This document shows positions 13,701 to 25,320 of a stretch of 64,000 nt of DNA, piece after piece. The stretch lies in contig JAJVDF010000161.1 in assembly GCA_022410635.1 (NCBI GenBank), forward strand, positions 248,892 to 312,891, in the 5' to 3' direction. The translations under genes were made by a program, and so were the position numbers. Within the stretch, counting starts at the first letter, position 1, and each line of letters opens with the position of its first letter. The notes under the pieces were generated by a model. That model was not told where the DNA came from. It made no database searches and was given only the letters and a program-made list of their open reading frames with translations. Origin of the DNA: Tretioscincus oriximinensis. Its lineage: Eukaryota > Chordata > Lepidosauria > Squamata > Gymnophthalmidae.

Positions 13701-14980
13701 AGACAAAATGCAAATCTAGCCAACAACCAACAAACTAGGTCAATGCCATCTCTTGCAAAGCAGAACATTGTTAAAACATCTGACGCAGACATGTTTTAAA
13801 ATGCCAAATTATACGTTATGTTTAAAACTGGCAGGTGAGCAAATTGAACAGAATTACTTACGTACGTCAGATTTTCCANTGAAAAGGGGATTTGTAATTA
13901 AAAAACAATCCTGACTGCATTGTATCGCCAATTCTGTATTCTTTTCTTCTTGTGTTGCATCCCCTTGAGTTACTCTTCATTTGCACTAGTATAATCAATT
14001 TTGTAATCAGACATGCTATCTTTCTTTGCCAATTTGATTTTCTCCTTTTCCAGGCTCCTTTTCTGTACTCCCTGGATGTACAGGCATGAGCGTTTTTATA
14101 CAGTACAGGTGAAAAGGCAACCACTAATTAAGCGATATTATTCACTGGCATTCCTCTATGAAATAAAGCCGTTGACATTGAAACGATTCATCTTGTTCAC
14201 TCTTGGGGTCACAATTCAGGCTCATCAGGATAAACACCCATAATCACTCTTTACCACTTCATCACCATTCAAGCAGTATTTTGCCCCCACTTACCTTTCA
14301 AAAGCTGCTGCTCTGAACACACTACACAAATTCTTTTCTGCACACNGCTGAATAGATCACATGTATCTTGGTTGAAAATTATTTTTTGTCAGTGTAGACA
14401 GCTATTGGGAATTTATTATCACTCATATTTCTGCCTGGTAATGTATCAAGGCTGCTCCTTCAGGCTAAACAGTTTATTTTCTTTAGGGGAAATTGTGACT
14501 GATGTTCCCAAAGGACATAGTCATTAGACAATACAAATTAATAGCACATTTCCAGCATTTTTAACATAATCCAATACAACAATGAGAAGTACATAATAGG
14601 TACCAGTAATTAATTAACTTGCAGTTCTGTTACTGGCAGGAAGAGAGTTAATGACAACAATATCAAGGTACACNTTTGTACCCATGCATTCATCTTTCAT
14701 GAGGGTTAGAAAATATAATCATTCCTTATCCTATTATTTGCAATTGATTACTTTTCTCTACTAAAACTTTACTGACTTCTAATTCTATTTTGTTATTGTG
14801 TTCAATGGTTGATTATTTTGAGTTGCGATATCCAAATTCCACATCTCAATTATTCAAGAACATTTCTGCATATTTTAAGCTATGCTTTTTAAAGTTTTAT
14901 TCTGAATAAGTCAGAAGAGTAAGAGTCTAAATTTATTTCCTGTTCTTGTAAATAATTAAGGCCTGAATAAAGGACCCATG
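10741..14980. other. No gene recognised
   Basis: Long stretch of AT-rich sequence in which I identify no exon, RNA or repeat. ACTACAATTCCCAG at about 11965 and a GAACTACAGTTCC at about 12952 are motifs common in vertebrate repeats but give no family. Confidence 0.45.
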
Positions 14981-14984
14981 CTGG

Positions 14985-15565
14985 GTCTTGCTACAGCATA
15001 TTGACCCACCAATTGCACCTGGGCATTTCAAGCAGCATCCACACATCATTTATTATTGCATATTCCACAATAAAGGATGGATAATCTGGAATAAATATGT
15101 CCACACAATGCTTTATTGTGGAATATCCAACTATAGAGGAATAAGTAAGTGATGTGAGGATACAGCCTAAATCTTCCCTGCCCCACAACTATCATTTTGA
15201 GGCACCCTACCATTCTCTTCAACTTGAAGAATGTACCTAGGCATCCATTCTAATAACCATTAAGTACATGGTTAGCACTATATAAATAAACATTAATAAT
15301 AATGTTACCATAATACACTTGATCTCTCAGAATTTGCCTAATCCTTTTTTAAAGTTAATCATACTGGTTTCTTCACTACCTCTTGTGGTATTAAATTCCA
15401 TAGACCAATGACTTTGTGAGTGAAGCAAATATTTCCCCTTGTCTACCCTTTTTCTCCTGACCACCATCTTTATAGAGTGCCCCAGGTTCTGGTACTGTGT
15501 GATAGAGACAATTATTTCTTTCTACTCACTTTTCCTACCCCATGCATCATTTTATTTTCAACTAT
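14985..15565 (-). mobile_element. CR1/L2 LINE fragments, minus strand, interrupted by a MITE
   Basis: CAGCATATTGACCCACCAAT with TGCACCTGGGCA (14995-15025) and the later block ATTAAATTCCATAGACCAAT..GACTTTGTGAGTGAAGCAAAT..AGAGTGCCCCAGGTTCTGGT..CCCATGCATCATTTTAT (15385-15555) are in the same order as the reverse-complemented CR1 ORF2 C-terminus. An inverted-repeat element at 15031-15167 lies between the two parts, so it landed after the LINE did. Confidence 0.7.
15031..15167. mobile_element. Inverted-repeat element, GGCTGCATCC family, copy A
   Basis: About 137 bp, nearly palindromic. The left arm begins AGCAGCATCCACACATCA and the right arm ends GTGATGTGAGGATACAGCC. The interior holds TATTCCACAATAAAGGATGG and its counterpart TGCTTTATTGTGGAATATCC. 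The same layout occurs at 48446-48576, and partial copies lie at 15674, 46695 and 48385. No coding capacity and no clear target duplication. It fits a MITE whose superfamily I cannot assign. Confidence 0.7.
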
Positions 15566-15673
15566 TTATTTATTAATATGGGGATGCCTCCATCCCAGTG
15601 ATTTCAGGTTNATGGGGCAAGGGTGACAAAATATTGTGCTGCCATATATATACTACTGAAGTGGCTCACTGTC

Positions 15674-15745
15674 CAGGCTGCTTTATTGTGGTGTATCCCA
15701 CTATAGTCAATAAATAAGTGATATCTGATTGCAGCATGAGATGTG
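15674..15745. mobile_element. GGCTGCATCC family, partial copy
   Basis: GGCTGCTTTATTGTGGTGTA..CCCACTATAGTCAATAAATAAG..TGATATCTGATTGCAGC matches the right half of the element at 15031-15167. The left half is missing or unrecognisable. Confidence 0.55.
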
Positions 15746-15749
15746 AGTG

Positions 15750-17290
15750 TAAGAGCTGAGCACATTAGTCCTGAATTAGCTTTATAAGCAGGTTCCTCAG
15801 TCCAGCGTTAGTTCTGACAGGAGTATCAGAATAAGGGAGTTGTATTGTTTACAGAAATGTCATCACATTCCTAAAAATATCTCCTACAGACCGAGACAAA
15901 TTTTGAAGTTCTGTGCATGGCATTGGGCATTGGTACTGATGGAGACAAGGGGTACTGTTTTTGTACTGTATAACCTGCTGCCCAACAACTTATTTCCCTG
16001 AGCTGGTATGATGCCATAAAACCTTGAATCGGTTTATTTAAATGATTTCAGCCTCCCAGTCACAAACCAGTTTGTGATTTTATGATCCCAATGACAACTG
16101 TAGGATTTTCTCAACCTTTTACTAATTCAGTATATAGAACAAGACATGCCCTTGATTTCGTTTGTACGAGGATTTCAGGAAGATCACAAGGATATTGAAG
16201 GAGTAGATAGTACCTCCAGTGCCATTGTCTGGTGAGTTTTGGTTTCATTACTACACTCTCCTTCCAAAGGGATAAGAGATCTATTAAGATGCTGTCTCTT
16301 CTGAGATGTATGCAATCTGATGGACTCCTGAAGGCTCTGGGGAAATTTCTATAGGTCAGAGCCTATGATCCTCCCATAGTCAAGGATTTATGGAATAATG
16401 AGATGTGACAGGCTATTGATATTACTGCTCCCAAGTGCCCTGTATGAAGCTGCAGAGTCCAAACTGCTTTTTGGTTTTCTGGTGAGTTGTGACTGATGGA
16501 AAAGACGATAAGATTCTTAGAACAGTGAAGACTACAAAAAAGGTTTGTTTAAATGTTATTAGCATGGTCTCATGGNGTAGGACTTAGAGAGTCAGAAACC
16601 TATCACTTGTCTTTAATAATCTTAGGCTGAGGGAATGTGGTTCTGCTTTCCAGATGAAACATTTATCTAAATTTATTAATTAGGAATTTATATCCCACCT
16701 TTCACCAAAGATCCCTGGGTGAGTTCTTATGGCAGCAGGACCACCATCATTGAAGAAGGATATGGTAACCCTGGCATGAAAGAACTTAAAGCTCTGCCGT
16801 TCCCTCTTATTCCATACTAACTAACCCACAATGGGAGGCAACTTTGGACAACAGTGCTGATGGTCTTTTATATGCTTTTTACTATGGTTAGTGCTATATA
16901 GATGATGGGGTGGGGGTGGTGAAGGTGATTTGAATAGTTGTTTTATTTTATTGCACAGTGGAGAGAAAAGAGCACACATCTGCAGTCAGAAGTACAACTG
17001 CTACTGTTTTCTCCCTCCAGCACAGAGACTTTCTTGAATATTGAAAAATATGGGAAAGACAGATGCCGCATGCAGAGAGGAAAATTTTCAAAGCAAGCAA
17101 GTTCAGTTTGTCTCAATCCATTTTCTAGTATAAAAACACACAGTACTGGTGAGCAAATATGTCCTCTNTTGGACAAGAGACAGGAGCAAAATTCTCACCA
17201 ATCATCCTTCTGCTCTTCTTTGTCAGAATCTGATTGTACCCCTAATTTTGAACCATAGCAAAGAAGGCAAATTTCTCATGTTATACAAGC
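15750..17290. other. No gene; short SINE/LINE tail at 16674-16730
   Basis: TTAGGAATTTATATCCCACC with TTTCACCAAAGATCCC at 16680-16715 is the reverse-oriented GGCGGGATATAAAT tail. Nothing else is recognised. The frames at 16938-17258 and 17149-17526 have no family features. Confidence 0.45.
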
Positions 17291-17297
17291 CACTATG

Positions 17298-17961
17298 GCT
17301 GGGTTCACATTACCGTAAAAGAAGAGGTGCAAAAGCTATGCGTCTCTGTGCTCAGTGCACTCAGTTAAATCCAAATGGGAACTCCTTTCACAAATGCATT
17401 TACAAAGTCATGTTTTCTGAGCCATGTTCACTCAGAAAACTGCACCAGAGTGCACTTCATTTTAAGTCACGCTTTTGCCTTGGGACTTCAGTTGGACAGG
17501 TACCCCAGTCTTTTGACGTCTTTTAGCAAAGCCAGAAGTCCACACACACACACACAAGGACTGAGGTTCACTACAGCAGATTGCTGAGAGTCTCCCCATT
17601 GCTTCTGCATTGCAGTTTCAATTGTCCCATCACTGCTCCAGCAGGGGACATTTGAACTGCTTTCAGAGGCAGCAGAAGGGATAGAGAGAAATGCAGCAAT
17701 TGTAGGAAGCAGCAGCAGACTCCAGGAAGGCAATCTCTGCAAGTAGAGATTTGCATAAAAACAGAAAAGCAGAGTTTTCTAAAAAAAATCTAACTCACAT
17801 TGTAAGCACAGATGGTGGCTCCACAGTTTCCCTCCTTCCCTGTTGGGGCACTGATTTATGGCCACAATGGGACAGGGAACCAGGAAAAACAGCAAAATGG
17901 ATTTAAATCCCCTTTGCAGTTTTCCAATTTGGATTTCTCCCCCACAGTGTGAATGCAGCCT
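17298..17961. mobile_element. Candidate inverted-terminal element (about 660 bp)
   Basis: The left end GGCTGGGTTCACATTACCGT and the reverse complement of the right end, GGCTGCATTCACACTGTGGG, are imperfect inverted repeats. The interior holds a (CA)n run at about 17539-17556 and no plausible protein. No target duplication is evident. The ends resemble the GGCTGCATCC family, but the interiors differ. Confidence 0.35.
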
Positions 17962-19500
17962 TTGAATCCTCTGAGTTAAGAAAAGTGGAATAGAAAATCA
18001 ATGGGAAATCGTCCCATCCTTTTCCCCCCTGTTCCACAGTCATTCAAATATGCACTCTTCCATTCCTTCTTATACTANAGAGCAGCATACTCAAGTTACA
18101 CACTTCCCCATGGCCCTTTTTCCTCTTTCTGGCAAGATTTGATGGTTCTTAATAAGTATGAAATTGCTCTAAATACTGCCTTCTGTAACCAGAATGTAAA
18201 TATGAATTCATCTGTGTTTTAATGATCCTTTCTATTCATCAAATGTTTGAAATGTCTTGAGCCAGCCAAAATGATGAATACAAGAAAGAGGCTGCTGGAC
18301 TGCCAAATGCCAAGAGTTGAACCATACATCAAAATGTTGCAGAGCAATACAGAAGTAGCAATAGAAAACTGCTCTCTATTGGAAAGGCTTCAGAGATGTT
18401 CTCAACACATTTCAAGCTCCACCAGCTTTTCATCAGGGGAGCATCTGAAAGCAAATAAGTGAGTAAGAATATCTGATCACTGCTATAAAAGGCATATCCA
18501 GCCTATAAAACCATGTGCAATATAACCCTTTTGGATTTCCCCAACCATCTGAAACAAAGCTCATAACAATACCACAGAGGTGAGGACAATATTACTCAAT
18601 TGTTTCAAAGTGTATTGCCAGCCTCCAGAGAACATTTTAAAAACCACATAAATCCATCCNAGGGTAGATGTTTGCCCTGCAATGAGCATTTATATATATA
18701 TATTTGTTCTTTCTTTTCCTTTTTCTTTTGCAACAAATATGCACATATAGTGTAGTGAGCAGGCTGATAAAATAATAACTTTTTTAGTGAAGTGGAGGGA
18801 GCTTACCTAGAAAATGAATCTGTTGTTGTTCAATAATCTTCTAACCTATGATTCTGTAATCTGGAAATTCTCAGGACCTGTCACAAGCGCAACAAAGAAG
18901 AGTAGATGCTTGTCATATGCTGAGTGGCTTAATGAAATTCAGTTTCTCTTTATAATTCATTGATTAACGTACTCTACTGTCTTTCCTAGACATCAAAGGC
19001 TTACAAAGAGCACAAAATTCAAAACAGCTGCACTTTCCATTGCTCCCATCACTACACATTTTCTTCCACATTTAAAATTTTTCTTTTTGTTGTTGTTTTT
19101 GTTTCCGCAAACCAATTTGCAATAAGCTGAATTTGTAACGTATCATTTTCGTAGACATTACTTTGTAGTTTACTGTGAGACGTCTCTCGCAACTTCTTAC
19201 AATCTTCTGCACACCTTCTTTGTTCTTTCCTAAATTGAATCTCCTGGAAAACAGGGCTGAAAACAAAGTAATCTGTCTTCAGCAACTGCAGCAGATTACA
19301 TCTGCTAACAAAAATGGAGCAAGGTGCAAGGAAAGACTCTTTCTCCAAAGAGTGCAAACTGAATGAATGAGTGCTGATGAAAAGAGCAGGCCTGAATGAA
19401 GGGCAAAGTTAGCTCTATAATGGATTGTTTTCTCACTTAATGAGCAGGGGTTTAAAAATATAAATAGAATAGCAAGATAGCTAAGTCTTTTCCCCTGTTT
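17962..19500. other. No gene recognised
   Basis: AT-rich sequence with a short (TA)n run at about 18691-18702. Overlapping short frames on both strands at 19052-19512 show no family motif. Confidence 0.5.
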
Positions 19501-19503
19501 ATT

Positions 19504-19860
19504 GGTTTGCATCCAGACTACAGTTATTTCACTGTATAGTGTTATGAAGGGCTTAAAACTGTTTTTCTCAGACTATGNACTCAATTATATTGGCACTTTT
19601 TATGACTGAAATCACCTGAGATGTTTTTCGACATGTTATCTATTGTCCTTCTTTCAAAAACATGAAAAGGTTTCAAGAAGCCCTCCTGTTCTTTATGCTG
19701 TCCAGCTTCTGAGTGAGTGATCCAAAATCCCACTAACAAAAATATTTTTTGCGTTGGCCATTCTTGTTGAATGTAGCACAAGAATTTCTATGAACTATCC
19801 AACGCATGTGGCAAAAAATCCATTATAATGGTTGCCAAAAAGTGTCGTCTGGATGCAGCC
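19504..19860. mobile_element. Candidate inverted-terminal element (about 357 bp)
   Basis: The left end GGTTTGCATCCAGACTACAG and the reverse complement of the right end, GGCTGCATCCAGACGACACT, are inverted repeats of about 20 bp. The interior is non-coding. No target duplication is clear. It shares the GCATCCA(G/C)AC terminal motif with the elements at 15031 and 48446. Confidence 0.4.
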
Positions 19861-21055
19861 TTCGTAATGAAAAACGTCCTTTTCTGTTGCCTTTATTTAG
19901 TTTTAGAGTAAACCTGCAATAGGTGCAGAGTTTTCTCTCTGCATAAGTGTCACATAAATGTCACACTGAAAAATGGGACTGTATTCCCCGCCTCCAGGTC
20001 AGCATTCCAATAATGCTGTTCCAAACTACAACTTAACACATTTATAATTTAAAATCACATTTTAAGGACTTGTTGAAAATTATATTGCTTGGAATACGTC
20101 TATGTGAATAATCCAAACAACAACACAAATCAGCGAAAATGATTAAATAAAATAAGACTGAAAGAAAAGTGAAGAGTTTAGCAAATCAAAAAGAGATAAC
20201 ATTAACTATTATCAGAGTAAAGGAGGGGCAGGCAGGAAAGAAAGAAGGAAGGAAAGTTTAAACAAGACGTTTTGGTCTTCTTTGAATCTCTCCAGTTGCT
20301 AAGCAACTCTCATCCTTTCTTTAGTGGACATATTTGTGGATGCATTCAGAACTGAAACAGTTCTCTCCAAATCCCCAACTGATACTTTCTATTGCTCCTA
20401 TTAAATGTTTTTAAGAAATCAATTAATCCTTAGAATACATTTGTAATATGATTCCCATACCATCATTTTTAATCTAATAATTGGCTTTAAAAATGACATT
20501 ATAACGGCTTGAATTGAATAAAGTTGCCACAGCAATATGCAACTCTAATAAAATTATTCTTATAAAAATAATAAAATAATTTCAGTTGTGAAATGATACA
20601 GGTAATACATTATAGTACATCTGGAACTTGGCAAGATCATAAAGACCACAAAGACTCCAACTTGCCTTTTTATTACGATGGCTATCTTGCTATAAAATCA
20701 TGATAATTTTATTTATGTGGGGTTGTCTCACATAATTGTAGGATCCAGCAAAGGATTACCATTATGATTTTTTTTGCTAGTACTTTTTAATGCAACTTTC
20801 ATAGCACAATGTCTTAGCGCAACATTGCGGATAACATTTGTAANACCTGCTGAGATCAGCCAGGACCTCCAGCCCTACCCATTAGCAAGAGTAAAAGTTG
20901 GGAGGGTAATCCATTTCTTTTCCTAGTAAACTTTACAGTGAAAAAGACAGATTTTCATCATTGTTTCAAAAACAGTAACAGATGGATCAGTTATGAAAAA
21001 ACTAACTAGTTTGTCCATGGAGTGCAGAAAGTTCAAACCTCATCAGTTTTTCAAT
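19861..21055. other. No gene recognised
   Basis: AT-rich. A GGAAGAAAG-type purine run lies at about 20224-20257. Nothing else is supported. Confidence 0.5.
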
Positions 21056-21059
21056 ATAA

Positions 21060-21500
21060 TTGAGATTCTTTGCTTTTTTGTGTATTACTTTGCATTTACT
21101 AAGATTGGAGTACATTTACCACTTGTTCCCACTAACCTGCTATGAGGTCATCATAACCTTTTTTTGGGTCTGATTTGCACTTATCTGATTTAATCCACTT
21201 TAGAAGTAGATTAGCTTGACCAGCCTAAACCTCTGCACAGGCTTTTGGCCTAATCCACGTCTGTTAATGTGGATTAAATCACATGGGCTCAGTTTCTGCT
21301 TGAATAATTTAATGGTATTAGCAAACCTTGCTATCTCATTCGTTATTTCTAAATAATGTATTAATAGATTAAAAAATCAGGTCCCAAAGGTGAAACTTGT
21401 GGAACCCTACTTTTTACAACCTTTCCCCGCATTGAAAATTAGCCATTCATAGCTGCTTTTGATTTTCTGTCCTTTCAGATTCTTCTGAATGGAGGATTAT
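21060..21500 (-). mobile_element. Old CR1 LINE fragment with a nested insertion
   Basis: TTACTTTGCATTTACTAAGA..TACATTTACCACTTGTTCCC before the insertion, and TTGAATAATTTAATGGTATT..AGCAAACCTTGCTATCTCA..GGTCCCAAAGGTGAAACTTG..TGGAACCCTACTTTTTACAA..TTTCTGTCCTTTCAG after it, follow the order of an old minus-strand CR1 consensus as I remember it from reptiles. Strongly diverged. Confidence 0.6.
21168..21285. mobile_element. Candidate MITE nested in the CR1 fragment
   Basis: About 118 bp that interrupts the CR1 alignment. Its ends are inverted: CTGATTTAATCCACTTTA on the left and TAATGTGGATTAAATCACAT on the right, with a second AATCCAC copy inside. Exact boundaries and target duplication are not resolved. 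Confidence 0.45.
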
Positions 21501-22559
21501 ATTTTATGTAAGCCTGTTTTATGCAATTATTACATTTGTTTGAGAGTGGTGCCTTTGGGCAAAGGGTTGTTTAGAATTTAAATGAATAGATAAATGTATT
21601 TTAATGCCACAAGAAATTAATTTTGAATATTTTTTTCCTCTTCATTTGGAATACCCTAGCACCTTAATCCAGAATTTTTGGATATAGGTGATATTAATCT
21701 TAAAATATATTTGAGATAGTTTCATTAAAAAGGCAGTAGTTTGGATGTGCAAACCATCTGTTCCAAAATTGTCAACAAATTGTTAATTTCAGAGCTATTC
21801 ACTGTGGAAACCAAAATATATGTAATCTAAAAATAATTCCATTTTCTAAATCAGTCAGTTTACATTCAGTCTGCAATATCTCAAATACTTTGAAGACATT
21901 GTTAAAAAGCCAGTTTAAACTGTTGTAAACAGACATTTGACCAAACCAAAAGTTTAGCATGCAAACAGTGATCAAACACTTGTCTGAATTTCATTTTATG
22001 TGTGCTACACAGCTGGGTCTACAAAACCATTTAGGTAATTCAGGTAAAGTTAGAAATGACCTCATAGAGCTGTGTTTCCAATTGTACTGGTCTTATCAAG
22101 TATAAGGCACTCTGGANGCAGATGGACTGTAAATCTCTAGAGTCGGGTCCCTTTTTATCTAGACATAAATTATAGAGATCAGTATCATTTTTATGCTATG
22201 AGACATGAGTCAAATGTGTGTGAGAGAAATGGATGTCCAAGATAAGAACCAGATGTATACAGAATATTTCAGAAAAAANTGGTTCTATAGGAACCCATGA
22301 CAATTTCTAACTATACTTTTGTAACTTAAAAAGCCTTTAAATTATGCTGTAGGAATGTTTGGGTTTTCCCACAGGCATAAATATCTGAATGTAAGTGTCC
22401 ATCAATAATGCCTATAGCCTGCTCTGATTGGTGGAACAGAGTGTAAGGAAGTTAAAANGATGCAGGTAGAGTACTAAGGATGTCTTCTGAATCAATACTA
22501 CANAGAAATTGAGAATGAGAAGTATTTTTTAAATGTTTGGTTGTTTGTTTTGTAAATAT
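21501..22559. other. No gene; possible degraded tail at 21548-21600
   Basis: GGTGCCTTTGGGCAAAGGGT..TTTAAATGAATAGATAAATG near 21548 resembles the CCTTTGGGTATAGGG tail family weakly. Otherwise unrecognised. Confidence 0.4.
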
Positions 22560-22860
22560 GATTGTTATGACATACTTTTCAGTGGCCACTGGGGAAGACC
22601 CTTGCGGTCGAAATGTGTTTGGCCCNCATGCAACTGACTTTTGAATCGTCTCTTGGACTTATATGCTAGAAATGCTTTGTTTGAATTACTACCTTCTGGA
22701 CTCCACTATTTAAATTATTCCAACTTGGATTCTTATTTTATGAACTTTTATTGGACTATTTTATATATTTTATAGCTTTGATCTACTCCTTTGTTTTATG
22801 ACCATAGACTGTTTGATTAAATACTTTGTACATATTATTTTCTATTTCTGTGTATTTGTT
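22560..22860 (+). repeat. Probable retroelement 3' region with hammerhead-like fold
   Basis: Sequence following the fold at 22584 (CAACTGACTTTTGAATCGTC..TTGGACTTATATGCTAGAAATG..GACTATTTTATATATTTTATAG) has the feel of a retroelement 3' untranslated region that I have seen repeated in squamates. Penelope-like elements are the lineage best known for hammerhead ribozymes near their ends, so a Penelope-like origin is possible. This is inference; no reverse transcriptase is present. Confidence 0.4.
22584..22625 (+). ncRNA. Degenerate hammerhead-ribozyme-like motif
   Basis: Read 5' to 3': GGCCA (22584-22588), core CTGGGGA (22589-22595), an extra A, stem II GACC with loop CTTGC and GGTC (22597-22609), GAAA (22610-22613), TGTG, TT, then TGGCC. 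GGCCA and TGGCC pair as stem I, and GACC/GGTC pair as stem II. The layout matches a minimal hammerhead (CUGANGA, stem II, GAAA, very short stem III, stem I). The core has G where A is required in CUGANGA, so it should be inactive. TGTG may be a deaminated CGCG. Confidence 0.45.
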
Positions 22861-25170
22861 TTGGTTAGCCTTTTGTTGGGGCATCCCAGAGTTTTGTATC
22901 TGTGGCTTTTCCTTTCCTGGTGTTTTTTGGGATTGTTTGATCTGTCTCTATGTTAAAGTTGAGCAGATCCTATATAAATGTGCATTGCAAGTGGTAAAAA
23001 GAGTAACAGTGGAAATATCAGCCATTGAGAGCCTATTTTTTCAAGTCAAACATAGTTATCCTTGGAACCCAAGTTGAGACTGTATCATACAATTCCTTCT
23101 ACAGAATGTCACTACTGCTTAGTGAAATGCCCCCTTCACATATACAAACGCAGGCTCTCAAGAATGCTGTGTTAAAGGTCTCATTTAACTAGCCCATCCA
23201 GAAAGGAGCTTACAACCAATGTGTGTGGTTGCTAGATCTGACAGCTTATGGGAAGGGGAAAGTATCACTTGTTTAAAATATAGTAACAGAAATAGCCTCA
23301 TTTGCTTAATTAAAATATCACACTTATTTTGNTGTAATTATGGTGAGTCTTTCCAATTATTTCCCAATTCTTTCAGTACTTGACAGCCACAGGGTTGGAT
23401 GAATTTCTCTCCATTCTCTTTCTACAATAAATGATTGTAAGTCTTATTTGTTACCAGTAGTAGTAGTATAACTACACTATTGTTTCCTTTGCATTCAAAA
23501 TATTCCTGACATTCTCAATTCAAAAAATGAATCACTCTTGCATAAAATCCCAAGGAAACTTCTTTCAGTTGTATGGAACATCACACTGCATGAATTAATG
23601 ACCTGAGGAAGTAAAGCCATTTATCTGTGGTAGGACATGATGACAGTGCTATGGTATCCTGGGAGAGAAAATGGGTATAGAACACCATGTGTCCCTGTAC
23701 CCTTGTGACATTATGAATGTACCTGAATAATCTCATGTTCATTATGTTAGCATTATGGCATCACCACTACTTCTAGACCTAGAAAGATGGAGAAAGATTA
23801 AGCAGTGTGGCCAGGCATACTTCTGCATCACAGTTGAAGGGATGGTTCTATTATCCTAAATATAGAAATTTAGGCAGGATCATGGGTTTTGCATATCTGG
23901 AGGCTGCATAAATGGATAATTGGTCAAATCAGTTTACCTTTACTGCTCTTTGTAAGAAGAGGGGAAGCCCGTTTCTGAGTTGATGTGATATTAGAAGCTG
24001 GAGTATATGTGAAGCCTTCCTGCTCACAGGGGAATGTTGAGTATAACATTTCNTTTGAACACAAAGGAGCATTTCCTCTCCTCCTGCTACATCATCTTTT
24101 TCTCCAGCATGGATGTTCCTGCAAATATGAATGTTTTATCCCAAACCTAGAAATGAAACAAAATCAAGATTGTGACTACATTATCATACACAAAACAAAA
24201 AATAGCTAAGCTAAGAGTGGTGATGAAGCTTTGATGTCTGGTCTATGCCCAGGGGTTTACCCTTTGAGATTAGAATCTCAGACAAAACACGCCAGACAAG
24301 GAATAAAGCAAAATAACCAGTTTTACTTAAAGAAAATAAATAAGGGTTACTCCACCACCAGCGCTAATAGAAACAAAATAAAACAATACTTTACAGAAGA
24401 TGTTTTCTTGCTTGCAGTCCTCTTTCTGGGTAAATCTTTAGTTTTGTAGCGTTTTAGTCTCCTTTCAGGTGGAGCTTAAGGCCTGTCAGAAGCTCCAAGT
24501 GTCTCTCAGACTAGTTGGTAAATTCTCTACAGCTTGCAGACTTTAAAGGTGTTGAAGTTCTGCAATTGCTGAGGAGAGTTATTAATCATGCTAAAGTTGC
24601 CTGTTTGAGCTGCAAAGGCCTAGAACACCAGACAAAGTTAAAAGGCCCTGTCTCTCAGTCTTTGATACAGAAAGAGAAACTAACTCAGCAAAGGGGGTCT
24701 TTTATAGAGGAAAATGGAACAAACCAACTGTAGCTAATTCCAAAGGAGGATTCTGATCTCCTCCCCGTAAGCTAATACAGAGGATAAACTACTCTATAGA
24801 ACTGGGACAAACCAAGACTTCACGAAGAGCATATATTTATTGGGGGAAAACAACCCTTCCCAGGTACTATTGCTGGCTTTTAAAGTGGGTTAGAGGCAGG
24901 AGAGGGACAGTAGCATCCACAGTAGCATTTCTACCCCTAAGCCATAGTTTACATGACAGCGCAAGTAAATAGCTTCAACAGATTATTTGCATTACTAATT
25001 GTTTCTTTATTCCTCAATCACTCAAAAAGTCTTCTTAATTTACTTTGCATGGACTACTTTTAAGTACTCCATAATCATTCTTGGACTATGTAAGAAGAAA
25101 ATGCAAATGCTTCTAACCTTTCTATGCTCTCCATATTTTCATCCAGGAACAATGAGAAAGTGGTAGCTTG
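22861..25170. other. No gene recognised
   Basis: AT-rich. 24230-24850 has the texture of an interspersed repeat (polypurine stretch near 24320, moderately GC-balanced) but I cannot assign it. Frames at 23985-24733 lack family motifs. Confidence 0.45.
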
Positions 25171-25320
25171 GTATGTAGAACACAGAAAAACTAAAAAAAA
25201 TAAACTTTGCCCTTCCTGCTTCTGGGTTAGGAGCAAGAATGCTTCCTCCTGGAGGGAGGGGGAAGTGTAAAAGGTAGCAAACATTCCCCCAGTCAGTGCA
25301 TGGGAATGTTTCTCAGAGAA
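25171..25320. repeat. Unnamed palindromic family, half copy
   Basis: GTATGTAGAACACAGAAAAA followed by CTTCCTGCTTCTGGGTTAGG, GGAAGTGTAAAAGGTAGCAA and ACATTCCCCCAGTCAGTGCA matches the right half of the elements at 27384-27502, 36101-36322 and 39009-39190. The left arm is absent. Confidence 0.55.

Noticed and set aside
24230..24850. Possible LTR-like segment
   Set aside because: The texture suggests an interspersed repeat, but I could find neither TG..CA ends with a target duplication nor a second copy.
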